From: CAZSSH01 sp964609825
GTDB taxonomy: Bacteria > Verrucomicrobiota > Lentisphaeria > Victivallales > Victivallaceae
Direction of reading: 5' to 3'
DNA: 64,000 nucleotides
Assembly: GCA_964609825.1 (NCBI GenBank)
Contig: CAZSSH010000010.1
Span: 629,015 to 693,014 of the forward strand
Part shown: in pieces, positions 54,525 to 63,880 of the stretch
How positions within the stretch are numbered: the stretch's first letter is position 1
Layout: the number at the start of each line of letters is the position of its first letter
Program-made: the position numbers and the translations under genes
The notes under the pieces: model-generated
The model's database searches: none
What the model saw: the letters and a program-made list of their open reading frames with translations, nothing else
What the model was told of the DNA's origin: nothing

Positions 54525-55366
54525 CCTACAATCCGCAAATGCTCCCACACTTTTATCGCATCAGTGACCTGACGCACGTCATGCACCCGGATGATCTCCA
54601 CATACCGCTCCGCCAAAAACAGCGAAGTTGCCACCGTGCTGCCGAGCCGCGTCAACGGATCCGGCTGATTGGTCAATTTGCCCAAAAAGGACTTGCGGGA
54701 AACCCCCGCCAAAATCGGCCCCAGCTGGTGAAACTCATCCACCCGCCGCAGCATTTCCCAATCCTGCTCGGGCGTCTTGGCAAAGCCGAACCCGGGATCG
54801 TAAATCAAATCATCGTCGGTCAACCCGGCCGCCAGCGCCAAAGCACGGGCCTCACGCAACTCATCGACTACCGTTTCCACGACATCGGTATCGTAGTCGT
54901 GAAACTCGGCGTTGCGCATGTTTTCCGGTGTACCGCGCGAGTGGCTCAGCACCAGCGCCAAACGGTACTCGGCGGCGACTTTGGCCAGCTCGGGCGAAAA
55001 CCGCAGCATCGATACGTCATTGGCGATATCGGCGCCCAAATCAGCGGCGCGGCGAATCACCTCGGCTTTGCGGCTGTCAATCGACAGTACCGCCGTCGGC
55101 CGCAAACGCTTGAGCTCGGCGACGACCGGCAAAATCCGCTCGCACTCCAACTCAACGGCAATCTCCCCGGCTCCCGGCCGCGTCGACTCGCCGCCGATGT
55201 CCAGCAAATCCGCGCCGTCGTCCAAAAGTTTGAGCGCGCGGTCAAGCGCGGTTGCGGCACTTGCGCCGCTGCCCTCGCTGAAAGAGTCGCCGGTACAATT
55301 GACAATCCCCATGATCGCCGTTCGGCGCTCGTTGACTTTTAAAAATTGTTTAAGATTGAACATCAT
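54521..55366 (-). CDS. folP: Dihydropteroate synthase
   Basis: The 281-residue protein has IMGIVNCTGDSFSEGS (first pterin motif), LLDIGGESTRPGA and SIDSRKAEVI. Near the C-terminus GVSRKSFLGKLT and VHDVRQV complete the set. It joins p-aminobenzoate to the pterin in folate synthesis and is the target of sulfonamides. The start is uncertain among ATGs at 55372, 55366 and 55363; all overlap the gyrA end. It overlaps cdaA by ATGA. Confidence 0.95.
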   Translation of the reverse strand: MMFNLKQFLKVNERRTAIMGIVNCTGDSFSEGSGASAATALDRALKLLDDGADLLDIGGESTRPGAGEIAVELECERILPVVAELKRLRPTAVLSIDSRKAEVIRRAADLGADIANDVSMLRFSPELAKVAAEYRLALVLSHSRGTPENMRNAEFHDYDTDVVETVVDELREARALALAAGLTDDDLIYDPGFGFAKTPEQDWEMLRRVDEFHQLGPILAGVSRKSFLGKLTNQPDPLTRLGSTVATSLFLAERYVEIIRVHDVRQVTDAIKVWEHLRIVG

Positions 55367-58001
55367 TACCATCCGTTTCCGGACGATTTTCCTCGACCGT
55401 TTCAACTTCGATTTCTGCTGCGGCTTCGGCGGAATCCAGCGAAATTGAGGTTTTGGGCACCTCGACCTTGACCAGCTTGGCGACGCCCGTGATCTTGTCG
55501 TTTTCGTTGAGATTCATAATCCGGACGCCCTTGGAAGCGCGGCCGATGGTGCGGATTTCACTGGCCGGGATGCGGACCAAAATCCCGCCCGCCGTGGTCA
55601 GTAAAATCTCGTCGTCATCACAAATCTGGATGGCCTTGAGCACATTTTCGCCCTCGCGCAAGCGGATGTTAACCACACCCTTGGCACCGCGCTTGGTCTT
55701 GCGGTAGGTGCTCACAAACGAGCGCTTGCCCATCCCGCCGTCGGTGACGACCAAAATTTCCGGCCCGATGCCGCCGACCGGAGCGTTTTCGTCATCGATG
55801 TCGGCCTCGACCTCGACTTCGATATCGGTCTCATTTTCGTCATCGATGACTTCGGCGTCAATATGCTCTTTAATGACTTCCATACTCACCACTTCGTCGC
55901 CGGCGAGCTTGAAACGCATCCCGGTGACCCCGCGTGCTCCGCGGCCCATCGGGCGGATCTGCTCGTCGTTTTGGTCAAACAAACAAGCCATCCCCAAACG
56001 GGTGGAGAGCAATATTTCGTTGCCGTTTTCACTCACTCCGACGCCGATCAGGTCGTCGTTTTCCTCGATTTCGAGGGCGCGCAAACCGGTGCGGCGCAAA
56101 TTTTTAAAGAGCGACAGTGCCGACTTTTTGATATAACCGTTGCGGCTGGCCATGACGATGTATTTGTTGTCCTCGTCAAAGTCGGACAAACTCACGGTGA
56201 GCATGGCGCAAATCTTTTCACCCGGCTCGACCTTGATCATATTGACGATCGCCTTGCCCTTGCCGGTACGCGACCCCTCGGGGATCTCGTAAACATTGAG
56301 CCAGTACATAAAGCCGTGGTTGGTAAAGAAGAAAATAATGTCGTGACTGTCCGAGTTAAACAAATGCTCGACATGATCCTCGTCCTTGGTCTCCATCCCG
56401 ATGATGCCCTTGCCGCCGCGGTGCTGCGTGCGGTAAGTATCCGCCGGGACGCGCTTGATATAACCGGTGTTGGACACCGTAATCACGCAGCTGTGGCGGG
56501 GAATCAAGTCGGCGATGTTAAGATCCGAGTCATCCATGGTGATCTCGGTGCGGCGCGGGTCGGCATATTTGTCGCGTACTTCGATGAGTTCGTCCTTAAT
56601 AACGCCGATACGCATTTCGCGGCTTGCCAGCAACGATTTCAGGTAATCGATGCGGATTTTGAGCTCGTCGTACTCGTTTTGCACGACTTCTTTGGCCAAA
56701 CCGGTCAACTGGTGCAAACGCATTTCCAAAATCGCATCGGTTTGCAGCTCGGAGAAGCCGAAGCGAGCAATCAAATTGACCGCCGCCTCCTGACGGGTCT
56801 TGGAGTCGCGGATAATTTTAACCACTTCGTCGATATTATCCAAAGCAATCAGCAAGCCCTCCAAAATATGGGCTCTCGCTTCCGCTTTTTTGAGCTCAAA
56901 AATCGCCCGGCGGTTGATCACCTCAAGCCGGTGGTCGATGTAAGCTTGCAATACCTGTGCGAGATTCATCGTCCGCGGCCGGTTGTGATCGACGACCAGC
57001 ATGGTGCAGCCGATGCTGGTTTCGAGCATCGTATGGGTGTAAAGTTGATTGAGGACCACGCTGCCCATCGAGCCGCGCTTGATGTCAATCACAATCTTGA
57101 TCCCGCCGCTGCGTTTGCTGGACAAATCCTGGATGCCGGAGATCCCGGTCACGCGCTTTTCGTTAACCAAGTCGGCAATTTTGCGCACCAAATCCTCTTT
57201 ACGGACGGCATAGGGAATCTCAGTGATGATGATTTGCTCTTTGTTGTCTTTTTCCACTACTTCAGCTTTGCCGCGCAGACGGACGCTGCCGTGACCGGTG
57301 CGGTAAAACTGGCGCAACGAATAACGGCCGCGGATGATCGCTCCCGTCGGGAAGTCCGGCCCGGGCAAAAACTCCATCAGCTCGTCAACCGTGGCGTTGG
57401 GGTTATCGAGCAAGGCAACGGTGGCGTTGATGACTTCGCCGAGGTTGTGCGGCGGAATATTGGTCGCCATCCCAACCCCGATCCCGGTGGAGCCGTTGAC
57501 GAGCAAGTGAGGGAAACGCGCCGGCAATACCGACGGCTCGACCTCAGACTCGTCAAAGTTGGGAACCATGTCAACAGTTTCTTTGTCGATATCGCTCAAC
57601 AGCTCTTCGGCCAGACGCTCCATGCGGCACTCGGTGTACCGGCTGGCGGCGGCGGGGTCGCCGTCGATGTTACCAAAGTTGCCCTGCCCCTCGACGAGCG
57701 GCGCGCGCATGGCGAAATCCTGAGCGAGACGCACCAGCGAGTCATAAATCGCCGCATCGCCGTGCGGGTGATATTTCCCCATCACATCGCCGACGACGCG
57801 CGCGCACTTGACGGTGGCGTGGGATTTGGTGAGGCCCAATTGTTTCATGGCATATAAAATACGGCGGTTCACCGGCTTGAGCCCGTCACGGACATCCGGA
57901 ATCGCACGGCCGACGTTGACGCTCAGCGAGTACTGCAAATAGGCAGTGTGCATGATGTCTTCGATATTTACCGGGAAATCCCGATTTCCTAAATCACTCA
58001 T
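55350..58001 (-). CDS. gyrA: DNA gyrase subunit A
   Basis: The 883-residue protein has the breakage-rejoining domain with KYHPHGDAAIYDSLVRLAQDF, the catalytic Tyr in ASRYTECRM, and a C-terminal beta-pinwheel with the GyrA box QHRGGKGI, which separates it from ParC. At the position of E. coli Ser83 it has Ala; Asp87 is kept. An acidic insert (ETDIEVEVEADIDDEN) lies in the C-terminal domain. The start at 58001 follows GGAGAAGACT. gyrB is not in the window. Confidence 0.96.
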   Translation of the reverse strand: MSDLGNRDFPVNIEDIMHTAYLQYSLSVNVGRAIPDVRDGLKPVNRRILYAMKQLGLTKSHATVKCARVVGDVMGKYHPHGDAAIYDSLVRLAQDFAMRAPLVEGQGNFGNIDGDPAAASRYTECRMERLAEELLSDIDKETVDMVPNFDESEVEPSVLPARFPHLLVNGSTGIGVGMATNIPPHNLGEVINATVALLDNPNATVDELMEFLPGPDFPTGAIIRGRYSLRQFYRTGHGSVRLRGKAEVVEKDNKEQIIITEIPYAVRKEDLVRKIADLVNEKRVTGISGIQDLSSKRSGGIKIVIDIKRGSMGSVVLNQLYTHTMLETSIGCTMLVVDHNRPRTMNLAQVLQAYIDHRLEVINRRAIFELKKAEARAHILEGLLIALDNIDEVVKIIRDSKTRQEAAVNLIARFGFSELQTDAILEMRLHQLTGLAKEVVQNEYDELKIRIDYLKSLLASREMRIGVIKDELIEVRDKYADPRRTEITMDDSDLNIADLIPRHSCVITVSNTGYIKRVPADTYRTQHRGGKGIIGMETKDEDHVEHLFNSDSHDIIFFFTNHGFMYWLNVYEIPEGSRTGKGKAIVNMIKVEPGEKICAMLTVSLSDFDEDNKYIVMASRNGYIKKSALSLFKNLRRTGLRALEIEENDDLIGVGVSENGNEILLSTRLGMACLFDQNDEQIRPMGRGARGVTGMRFKLAGDEVVSMEVIKEHIDAEVIDDENETDIEVEVEADIDDENAPVGGIGPEILVVTDGGMGKRSFVSTYRKTKRGAKGVVNIRLREGENVLKAIQICDDDEILLTTAGGILVRIPASEIRTIGRASKGVRIMNLNENDKITGVAKLVKVEVPKTSISLDSAEAAAEIEVETVEENRPETDGNDVQS

Positions 58002-58045
58002 AGTCTTCTCCGAAAATTTGTACACTTGATATCATTGGGTAATAT

Positions 58046-58074
58046 ATCATATCTTTGCTCGATTAACAAGTCAA
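58046..58074 (-). promoter_or_regulatory. Promoter of the gyrA operon
   Basis: TTGACT (58074-58069), 17-base spacer, TATGAT (58051-58046) on the minus strand. The -35 box overlaps the stop codon of the tatD-like gene. Confidence 0.6.
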
Positions 58075-58679
58075 ATGCCAAGAAAATTGCAAAAATTATG
58101 CTCCAATAACGTCGTTATTTCCGCCAGCGGCATCCCCAGCGCCGCCGCAGCCTGCCGATATACTTCGGCAATCGTGTTTTGAGTGTCGTCAGTCTCCAAA
58201 CCGACATGATCAAGGTGCTGCCGGATCAATGGCAAATACTCGGGTCTATGAATCGAGCCGGGACCGAAAGAAACCCAAAAACCGTACTTGAAAAATTTCT
58301 CCAGATGAACGACCTTGGAGTTGAAATTGTGAATCAGTTTGGGCATATCCGGGTAAGGTTGGCAGCACGCAATGACTTCATCGGTCGCGCGGACAGAGTG
58401 GATGACAACCGGTTTGTGCAGCGAGTCGGCAATGGCCAATGCTTCCCGAAAAAGACGCAACTGGCGATCAAAAGGCTGACCTGTGACTTTATCAAGGCCG
58501 ATTTCGCCGATGGCGACGGCGCTCAAAGCTGCGGCGCGCCATTCGGGAGTAATGTCTGACGGCAGATGCCACGGGTGAAGCTCCAGCGAGCCATAGCGAA
58601 CTTGGGGCAATTGACCGATTTCCACCGACACCAGTCCGGCGGCACACTGCAAATCATGCGTGTGAAAGTCAAATATCAT
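58071..58679 (-). CDS. TatD-family metal-dependent hydrolase (short form)
   Basis: The 202-residue protein has MIFDFHTHD (HxH), AIGEIGLDK, VVIHSVRA, LIHNF and LETDDTQ, which provide all metal ligands of the TatD family. It lacks about 50 residues compared with usual TatD DNases (about 260). The start is ATG at 58679, overlapping ruvC by ATGA; a longer frame lies within ruvC and is not real. Confidence 0.88.
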   Translation of the reverse strand: MIFDFHTHDLQCAAGLVSVEIGQLPQVRYGSLELHPWHLPSDITPEWRAAALSAVAIGEIGLDKVTGQPFDRQLRLFREALAIADSLHKPVVIHSVRATDEVIACCQPYPDMPKLIHNFNSKVVHLEKFFKYGFWVSFGPGSIHRPEYLPLIRQHLDHVGLETDDTQNTIAEVYRQAAAALGMPLAEITTLLEHNFCNFLGI

Positions 58680-59179
58680 ACCTTGCGCCCGGCGGTATGG
58701 GTCAAGGTCTGGATTTTTTGCGCGTGGCAAATGGCGATGGCCAAAGCATCCGAACTGTCCAAGGGAATATTGGCGACATCGATGCCGAGCTCGGCGGCAA
58801 TCATCATCGCCACCTGATCCTTGGTGGCACCGCCGCGGCCGACGGCCGAGCGTTTGGCGCTGGCGGGGGAGTAGCTGTAACATTCAATTTCATGATTGGC
58901 AAGGCAACTTACAATCGCCCCGCGGGCCATTCCTAAAATAATGGCGGTACCGGCATTGCGGCCGACAAACGGCTCCTCGATCGCGGCCGAAACCGGGGCA
59001 AATGTCTTAACCAGTTGCTCGACTCCGCCGTAGAGGCGGCGCAAACACTCCGAGTGGGTGAGCTTGACGCCGTTTTTAATCACGCCGCAGTCGAGAATCT
59101 CAAACCGGCCCGGCCCGGAGACGTTGATCACTCCGTAGCCGGTAGTGCGGATCGCCGGATCGAGACCGAGGACAATCAT
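58676..59179 (-). CDS. ruvC: Holliday junction resolvase RuvC
   Basis: The 167-residue protein starts MIVLGLDPAIRTTGYG with the first catalytic Asp. AIEEPFVGRNAGTA (Glu), and DSSDALAIAICHA (Asp pair) complete the active site. It cuts Holliday junctions with RuvAB. It begins two bases after yebC, a common neighbour of ruv genes. ruvA and ruvB are not here. Confidence 0.96.
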   Translation of the reverse strand: MIVLGLDPAIRTTGYGVINVSGPGRFEILDCGVIKNGVKLTHSECLRRLYGGVEQLVKTFAPVSAAIEEPFVGRNAGTAIILGMARGAIVSCLANHEIECYSYSPASAKRSAVGRGGATKDQVAMMIAAELGIDVANIPLDSSDALAIAICHAQKIQTLTHTAGRKV

Positions 59180-59181
59180 GG

Positions 59182-59934
59182 TTAATCTTCCAGCTGATCG
59201 GCGATGGTGTCGGAGATTTCAAAGTTGGCGGAAACCTGCTGCACGTCGTCAAGGTCCTCCATCCGGTCCACCAGACGCAATACCTGACGCGCCACATCCG
59301 GGTCGGTGATTTCAGTCACCATCTCGGGACGGCGGACCACTTCGGCGGTCTCGGTCGGGATGCCCTTGGCTTCAAACGCCTTGAGCAAAGCTTCAAAGTG
59401 CTCGGGGTCGGCCCAGATTTCGGCAGTGCCGTCCTCGACCGTAAGATCGTTGGCGCCCGCATCCAAAACGAGGTCCATAAGTTTGTCCTCGTCCGCCCAG
59501 TCGCCGGTGATGATAAAATGGGCCTGACGCTTAAACATGCGAGAGACTGCGCCCGAGCTGGCCATGTTGCCGCAGTTGCGGTCAAAGACCATACGGACGT
59601 CGCTGATCGAGCGGTTGCGGTTGTCGGTCAGACACTCGACGATAACGGCCACGCCGCCGGCGGCATAGCCCTCATAAATGATTTCTTCAAACACGGTGTC
59701 GCCCAACTCGCCGCAGCCTTTTTTGATCGCGCGGTCGATATTGGCATTGGGCATGTTGGAGGCCTTGGCGGCGGTGAGTGCGGCGCGGAGCCGCGGATTG
59801 CTGTCGGCATCGGCGCCGCCCATTTTGGCAGCCACCATGATTTCTTTGCCGAGACGGGAAAAGATTTTGCCTTTGACTTTATCCGCCGCCGCCTTTTTGT
59901 GCTTAATATTTGCCCACTTACTGTGACCTGACAT
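59182..59934 (-). CDS. yebC: YebC/PmpR-family protein
   Basis: The 250-residue protein has the invariant start MSGHSKWANIKHKKAAAD and the middle GYAAGGVAVIVECLTDN. Family members act as regulators or translation factors that relieve stalling at proline runs. A promoter TTGAAA-N17-TATATT lies upstream. GAGG precedes the ATG. Confidence 0.96.
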   Translation of the reverse strand: MSGHSKWANIKHKKAAADKVKGKIFSRLGKEIMVAAKMGGADADSNPRLRAALTAAKASNMPNANIDRAIKKGCGELGDTVFEEIIYEGYAAGGVAVIVECLTDNRNRSISDVRMVFDRNCGNMASSGAVSRMFKRQAHFIITGDWADEDKLMDLVLDAGANDLTVEDGTAEIWADPEHFEALLKAFEAKGIPTETAEVVRRPEMVTEITDPDVARQVLRLVDRMEDLDDVQQVSANFEISDTIADQLED

Positions 59935-59972
59935 CTTTGATTCCTCTTATTTAGGTTAATACATTTTCCATA

Positions 59973-60001
59973 AATATAGCGCGGCAATTGACATTTTTCA
60001 A
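59973..60001 (-). promoter_or_regulatory. Promoter of yebC-ruvC-tatD
   Basis: TTGAAA (60001-59996), 17-base spacer, TATATT (59978-59973) on the minus strand, 39 bases before yebC. Confidence 0.6.
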
Positions 60002-60038
60002 ATATATGAATTCAAAAAAGAGAAAGGTTTTTTATGAT

Positions 60039-60341
60039 ATGAAACAAAAAAAACGACAAACCAACCCCGAAAACCCCGAGGATCAGGTCGAACAGGCATT
60101 GCTCAAGCGTGCCTTGGGCTTCAGCCAGCAGGAAATTCACGTCGAGGACATGATTGACAAAAATACCGGCCAAGTACTGGAAACCGCCAAGCGCCGCTCG
60201 GTCATCAAAGAAGTGCTGCCCGACGTCCGCGCTCTCCTCTTTTGGCTCAAAAACCGCAAACCAGAGCGCTGGAAAGAGCGAAGCGAAGCCGCGGAAGAAG
60301 CCGAAAACTACGATTTTGACCCGGACGAAAAAAATTTGTGA
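60039..60341 (+). CDS. Small charged protein, phage-terminase-small-subunit-like motif
   Basis: The 100-residue protein is very charged. VIKEVLPDVRALLFWLKNRKPERWKER resembles a motif seen in phage small terminase-like proteins (FWLKNR-P--W). The start is uncertain: 60039 has AAAGG eleven bases upstream; 60006 and 59988 are in frame too. It stands alone and is divergent from yebC, with ilvD 64 bases downstream. No phage genes surround it, so a domesticated or unrelated function is possible. Confidence 0.5.
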   Translation: MKQKKRQTNPENPEDQVEQALLKRALGFSQQEIHVEDMIDKNTGQVLETAKRRSVIKEVLPDVRALLFWLKNRKPERWKERSEAAEEAENYDFDPDEKNL

Positions 60342-60405
60342 AACAATTTGAATTTCGACTCTTGTCATGATAAATTATACACAATAACATCACGAAAGGG
60401 TTATT

Positions 60406-62082
60406 ATGCGCAGCGATATTATGACCAAAGGCTCCGAACGCGCCCCGCACCGCGGGCTGATGCGCGCCTCCGGGATCACAGAAAACGACTTCGGCAAACC
60501 GTTTATCGGGGTTTGCAACTCCTATACCAACATCGTTCCCGGCCATTGCCACCTCAAAAAAGTGGGCGAAATCATTTGCGACGAAATCCGCAGCGCGGGC
60601 GGAGTTCCTTATGAATTCAACACCATCGCCATTTGCGACGGCATCGCCATGGGGCACAGCGGCATGAAGTTTTCGCTACCCAGCCGTGAGCTGATTGCCG
60701 ACTGTGTCGAGTCAATGGGCAGCGCCCACCCCTTTGACGCGATGATTTGCATCCCCAACTGCGACAAAATCGTCCCCGGTATGCTGATGGGGGCAATGCG
60801 CCTTGACATCCCGACCATTTTTGCCTCGGGTGGCCCGATGGCCGCCGGCAAAGACGTCAACGGCAAAGCCACCGACCTCATCACTATTTTTGAGGGCGTC
60901 GCCCAGCACAAAATCGGCCAAATGAGCGACAAAGAGCTGTATGACCTTGAGTGCTCCGCCTGCCCCGGCGCAGGTTCCTGCTCCGGGATGTTTACCGCCA
61001 ACAGCATGAATTGCCTCTGCGAAGCCCTGGGCATCGCCCTTCCCGGCAACGGCACCATCCTTGCCGAGTCCGAAGCGCGCCTCGAGCTGTGGAAAAAAGC
61101 CGCGCGCCGCGCCGTCGAACTGGCTAAAACCGCCAACGCACCCACCGCCAAAACCTTTGCCGACACGCGCGCATTCTATAATGCACTTGCGCTCGATATG
61201 GCCATGGGCGGCAGCACCAACACCATTTTGCACACCTTGGCCGTGGCGACCGAAGCCGGAACCAAGCTGGATTTGCGCAAACTTGACGAAATCAGCAAAA
61301 AGACCCCCAACATCTGCAAAGTTTCGCCGTCGAGCCACTTTCACATCGAGGATGTGCAACAACACGGCGGCATTATGGCCATCATTAAAGAAATCGCCAA
61401 GATCCCCGGCTTGATCGACCTTAATGCCCCGACGGTTTCCGGTTTGACTTTGGGCGAACAAGTCGCCAAAGCCCCCGCCCCCGACAATGTGGTCATCCGC
61501 ACCTTGGACAATGCCTACAGCAAACAGGGCGGCCTCGCCGTCTTGTTCGGCAACTTGGCGGAAAACGGCTGCGTGGTGAAAACCGCGGGCGTCGCTCCGG
61601 CCATGCTCAAGCACCGCGGACCGGCGGTGATTTTTGAAAGTCAAGAAGAGGCCTGTGAAGGCATCCTTGAGGGCAAAGTCAAGGCGGGCGATGTCGCCAT
61701 CATCCGTTACGAGGGCCCCAAGGGCGGCCCCGGTATGCAGGAAATGCTTGCGCCCACGAGTTATATCATGGGTCGCAGTCTGGGCGAGAGCGTCGCCTTG
61801 ATCACCGACGGCCGGTTCTCCGGCGGCACCCGCGGCGCCTGTATCGGGCACGTGAGCCCCGAAGCGGCGGCGGGCGGCTTAATTGGTTTGGTCGAGCCGG
61901 GCGATATGATATCAATTGATATTCCCAACCGCAGCATCGTTTTGGAGATCACCCCCGAGGTCGAGGCCGAGCGACGCAAAAAGTGGCAGCCCCGACCACC
62001 CAAAGTAACCAAAGGTTATCTCGCCCGCTACGCGATGGCGGCCACCAGTGCCGACACCGGCGGCGTGTTAAAAAGCAAATAG
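60406..62082 (+). CDS. ilvD: Dihydroxy-acid dehydratase
   Basis: The 558-residue protein has MICIPNCDKIVPGMLMG, CSACPGAGSCSGMFTANSM and GRFSGGTRGACIGHVSPEAA, with the cluster Cys residues and active-site Ser. It makes the 2-keto acids of valine, isoleucine and pantothenate. GAAAGGG lies before the ATG. Two hairpins follow the gene. Confidence 0.97.
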   Translation: MRSDIMTKGSERAPHRGLMRASGITENDFGKPFIGVCNSYTNIVPGHCHLKKVGEIICDEIRSAGGVPYEFNTIAICDGIAMGHSGMKFSLPSRELIADCVESMGSAHPFDAMICIPNCDKIVPGMLMGAMRLDIPTIFASGGPMAAGKDVNGKATDLITIFEGVAQHKIGQMSDKELYDLECSACPGAGSCSGMFTANSMNCLCEALGIALPGNGTILAESEARLELWKKAARRAVELAKTANAPTAKTFADTRAFYNALALDMAMGGSTNTILHTLAVATEAGTKLDLRKLDEISKKTPNICKVSPSSHFHIEDVQQHGGIMAIIKEIAKIPGLIDLNAPTVSGLTLGEQVAKAPAPDNVVIRTLDNAYSKQGGLAVLFGNLAENGCVVKTAGVAPAMLKHRGPAVIFESQEEACEGILEGKVKAGDVAIIRYEGPKGGPGMQEMLAPTSYIMGRSLGESVALITDGRFSGGTRGACIGHVSPEAAAGGLIGLVEPGDMISIDIPNRSIVLEITPEVEAERRKKWQPRPPKVTKGYLARYAMAATSADTGGVLKSK

Positions 62083-62089
62083 CAATATT

Positions 62090-62144
62090 GCCGCCCCGAC
62101 GGGCGGCCCAACCGATAACCGGCAAAACTGTTTTTGCCGGTTTT
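62090..62144 (+). terminator. Double hairpin after ilvD
   Basis: GCCGCCC-CGAC-GGGCGGC (62090-62107) is followed by AACCGGCAAAA / TTTTGCCGGTT (62117-62142) and TT. The second is a strong Rho-independent terminator. Confidence 0.75.
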
Positions 62145-62168
62145 GACTTTTAGGAAGTGGTATTGAAG

Positions 62169-63302
62169 ATGAAAAAACTGATGTTGCTGGCAGTATGCGC
62201 CGTGCTGCCGTCGTTATTGTGGGCATTGCGGCCGGGCGACCGGGCGGAGGAGCTCAAGGTACGCTGGCTCAAGGGCAAAGAGATCGTCCTTTTTCCCAAA
62301 GTCAAAACGACACAAAAAAACGATGACAAACTCGTCGTTATCACCTTTATTTTGACCCGCGCGGTCAATACCCCGGAGGCGGTCAAAGTGTTGTCACTGC
62401 TTCAGGACGAGTATCAAAACAAGGTCCGTTTCGGCCTCGTGACCCCTGATGATGTCGTTGACGGCGATGCTTTTACTCAAAAGTACCCGGACATGAACTT
62501 TGCTTTCGGCATCGACGAGCCACGGACGCTGACACCCAAATATATGGCAGGGAGCATGCTCTACCCGATGAGCTTTGTAATCAACAATGAGGGAACTGTC
62601 CTCTGGTGCGGTGAATTGATCGACACCGGCGACTTCCTGAAAGAGTTTTACGCGGGCGCTTCCGATCTTGCGCGCGAGAAAAAAGTAGCGCCGATGCTCG
62701 ACGAGCTGCAAACCACCTTGCAGGAAGCCAATGACAAGCGGATGGAGGGCTTGGTCAAGCGCATTCTCGCCGCCGATCCCGGCAATGCCCCCGCCTTGCG
62801 CATGCGCATCTTTATTTTGATGCAAAACAACCGGCAAAACGAAGCCTACGACTTGGTCAAATCGCAGATTGCCAAGGTACCGGACTCGCCGCGGCTCTAT
62901 TTTTATTTGCTCAACGTCGTGGCAAGTTCGCCCGATCTGGCTAAAAATCTCGCAGCCGACATGGATCAATATCTCAAATCGGTGAAACCAGATCCGATGG
63001 CCGACAATTTTTTGGCCAACACTCTATTAACCCAGTTCAGCAACAACATTGATGCCTTGGCCGCCGCCAAACATGCCTTGGCGCGGATTGACGAAAACAA
63101 TATTGCGAGCCCCCTCGCGGCCGGCACCGCCAGCGGCACCAAAGCCTTGTTTTACTATAAAGTCGGCGACCTCGATCAGGCGATTAAGTACCAGCAGCAG
63201 GCGCTTGACCTCTATCAAAAAGCGCAAACCCCGGACGCGGTCAAACAAGCCAAAGACATGCTTGATTTTTATCAAAAGGTCAAAGATTATGAAAAGTTTT
63301 AA
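62169..63302 (+). CDS. Exported thioredoxin-fold / TPR-like protein
   Basis: The 377-residue protein has a signal peptide (about 1-20, MKKLMLLAVCAVLPSLLWA). A TlpA-like thioredoxin fold (about 45-155) follows, with VVITFILTRAVNTPEAV where CxxC would be and YPMSFVINNEGTVLWCGE as the cis-Pro region. There is no redox Cys pair, so it is not an ordinary thioredoxin. The rest is helical and TPR-like (about 170-370). AGGAAG lies upstream of the ATG at 62169; a GTG at 62157 is also in frame. Function is unknown. Confidence 0.7.
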   Translation: MKKLMLLAVCAVLPSLLWALRPGDRAEELKVRWLKGKEIVLFPKVKTTQKNDDKLVVITFILTRAVNTPEAVKVLSLLQDEYQNKVRFGLVTPDDVVDGDAFTQKYPDMNFAFGIDEPRTLTPKYMAGSMLYPMSFVINNEGTVLWCGELIDTGDFLKEFYAGASDLAREKKVAPMLDELQTTLQEANDKRMEGLVKRILAADPGNAPALRMRIFILMQNNRQNEAYDLVKSQIAKVPDSPRLYFYLLNVVASSPDLAKNLAADMDQYLKSVKPDPMADNFLANTLLTQFSNNIDALAAAKHALARIDENNIASPLAAGTASGTKALFYYKVGDLDQAIKYQQQALDLYQKAQTPDAVKQAKDMLDFYQKVKDYEKF

Positions 63303-63705
63303 GCGTGAGTTGACTTTCATCAAAAACACCCGCCGGAGCTTTACCAACATCACTCCGGAGGTCGAGTCCGCGCTGGCCGACTCCGGCATCCGCGAGGGAC
63401 TTCTCCTCTGCAACGCGATGCACATCACTGCCAGCGTCTTTATCAACGATGACGAGTCGGGGCTCCACCGCGACTTTGAAGCCTTTCTGGAGCGCCTCGC
63501 CCCGGAGAAACCGCACAGCCAATACGCGCATAACGGCTATGAGGACAATGCCGACGCCCACATCAAACGGCAGATCATGGGCCGCGAAGTGGTGGTCGCC
63601 ATCACCAACGGCAAGCTCGATCTGGGCCCGTGGGAGCAGATTTTTTACGGCGAATTTGACGGGATGCGCCCCAAACGGGTTTTGATCAAGATCATCGGCG
63701 AATAA
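63289..63705 (+). CDS. yjbQ: YjbQ/UPF0047 family protein
   Basis: The 138-residue protein has the family marks HITASVFINDDESGLHRDF, NADAHIKRQIMG, and LDLGPWEQIFYGEFDG. Its metal-binding His residues are kept. E. coli YjbQ has weak thiamine-phosphate synthase activity; the real role is unclear. The start at 63289 overlaps the previous gene by 14 bases. Confidence 0.92.
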   Translation: MKSFKRELTFIKNTRRSFTNITPEVESALADSGIREGLLLCNAMHITASVFINDDESGLHRDFEAFLERLAPEKPHSQYAHNGYEDNADAHIKRQIMGREVVVAITNGKLDLGPWEQIFYGEFDGMRPKRVLIKIIGE

Positions 63706-63729
63706 TTTAAAAATTTTTGTAAAAACAGC

Positions 63730-63758
63730 TTGACATTTCACCGATTTTGAGCTATTTT
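63730..63758 (+). promoter_or_regulatory. Promoter of tRNA-Ala
   Basis: TTGACA (63730-63735), 17-base spacer, TATTTT (63753-63758), 14 bases before the tRNA gene. The same boxes and CAGC prefix are seen at 18052. Confidence 0.7.
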
Positions 63759-63772
63759 ATATGACATTGCAT

Positions 63773-63849
63773 GGGGCTGTAGCTCATTTGGCTAGAGCGA
63801 TACGTTCGCAACGTATAGGTAGAGGGTTCGACTCCCTTCAGCTCCACCA
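63773..63849 (+). tRNA. tRNA-Ala (anticodon CGC)
   Basis: Acceptor GGGGCTG pairs with CAGCTCC (one G-U). The anticodon stem ATACG/CGTAT encloses TTCGCAA, giving CGC for the codon GCG. The T-loop TTCGACT and encoded CCA (63847-63849) are present. Confidence 0.95.
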
Positions 63850-63856
63850 TACCTCA

Positions 63857-63880
63857 CTCAACTTCAGTTGAGACGTTTTT
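63857..63880 (+). terminator. Hairpin with T-run after tRNA-Ala
   Basis: CTCAAC-TTCA-GTTGAG (63857-63872) is followed by ACGTTTTT. The rest of the window to 64000 holds nothing I can identify. Confidence 0.65.

Noticed and set aside
55863..57857. 664-codon open frame on the plus strand over gyrA
   Set aside because: Same cause; gyrA on the other strand is certain.
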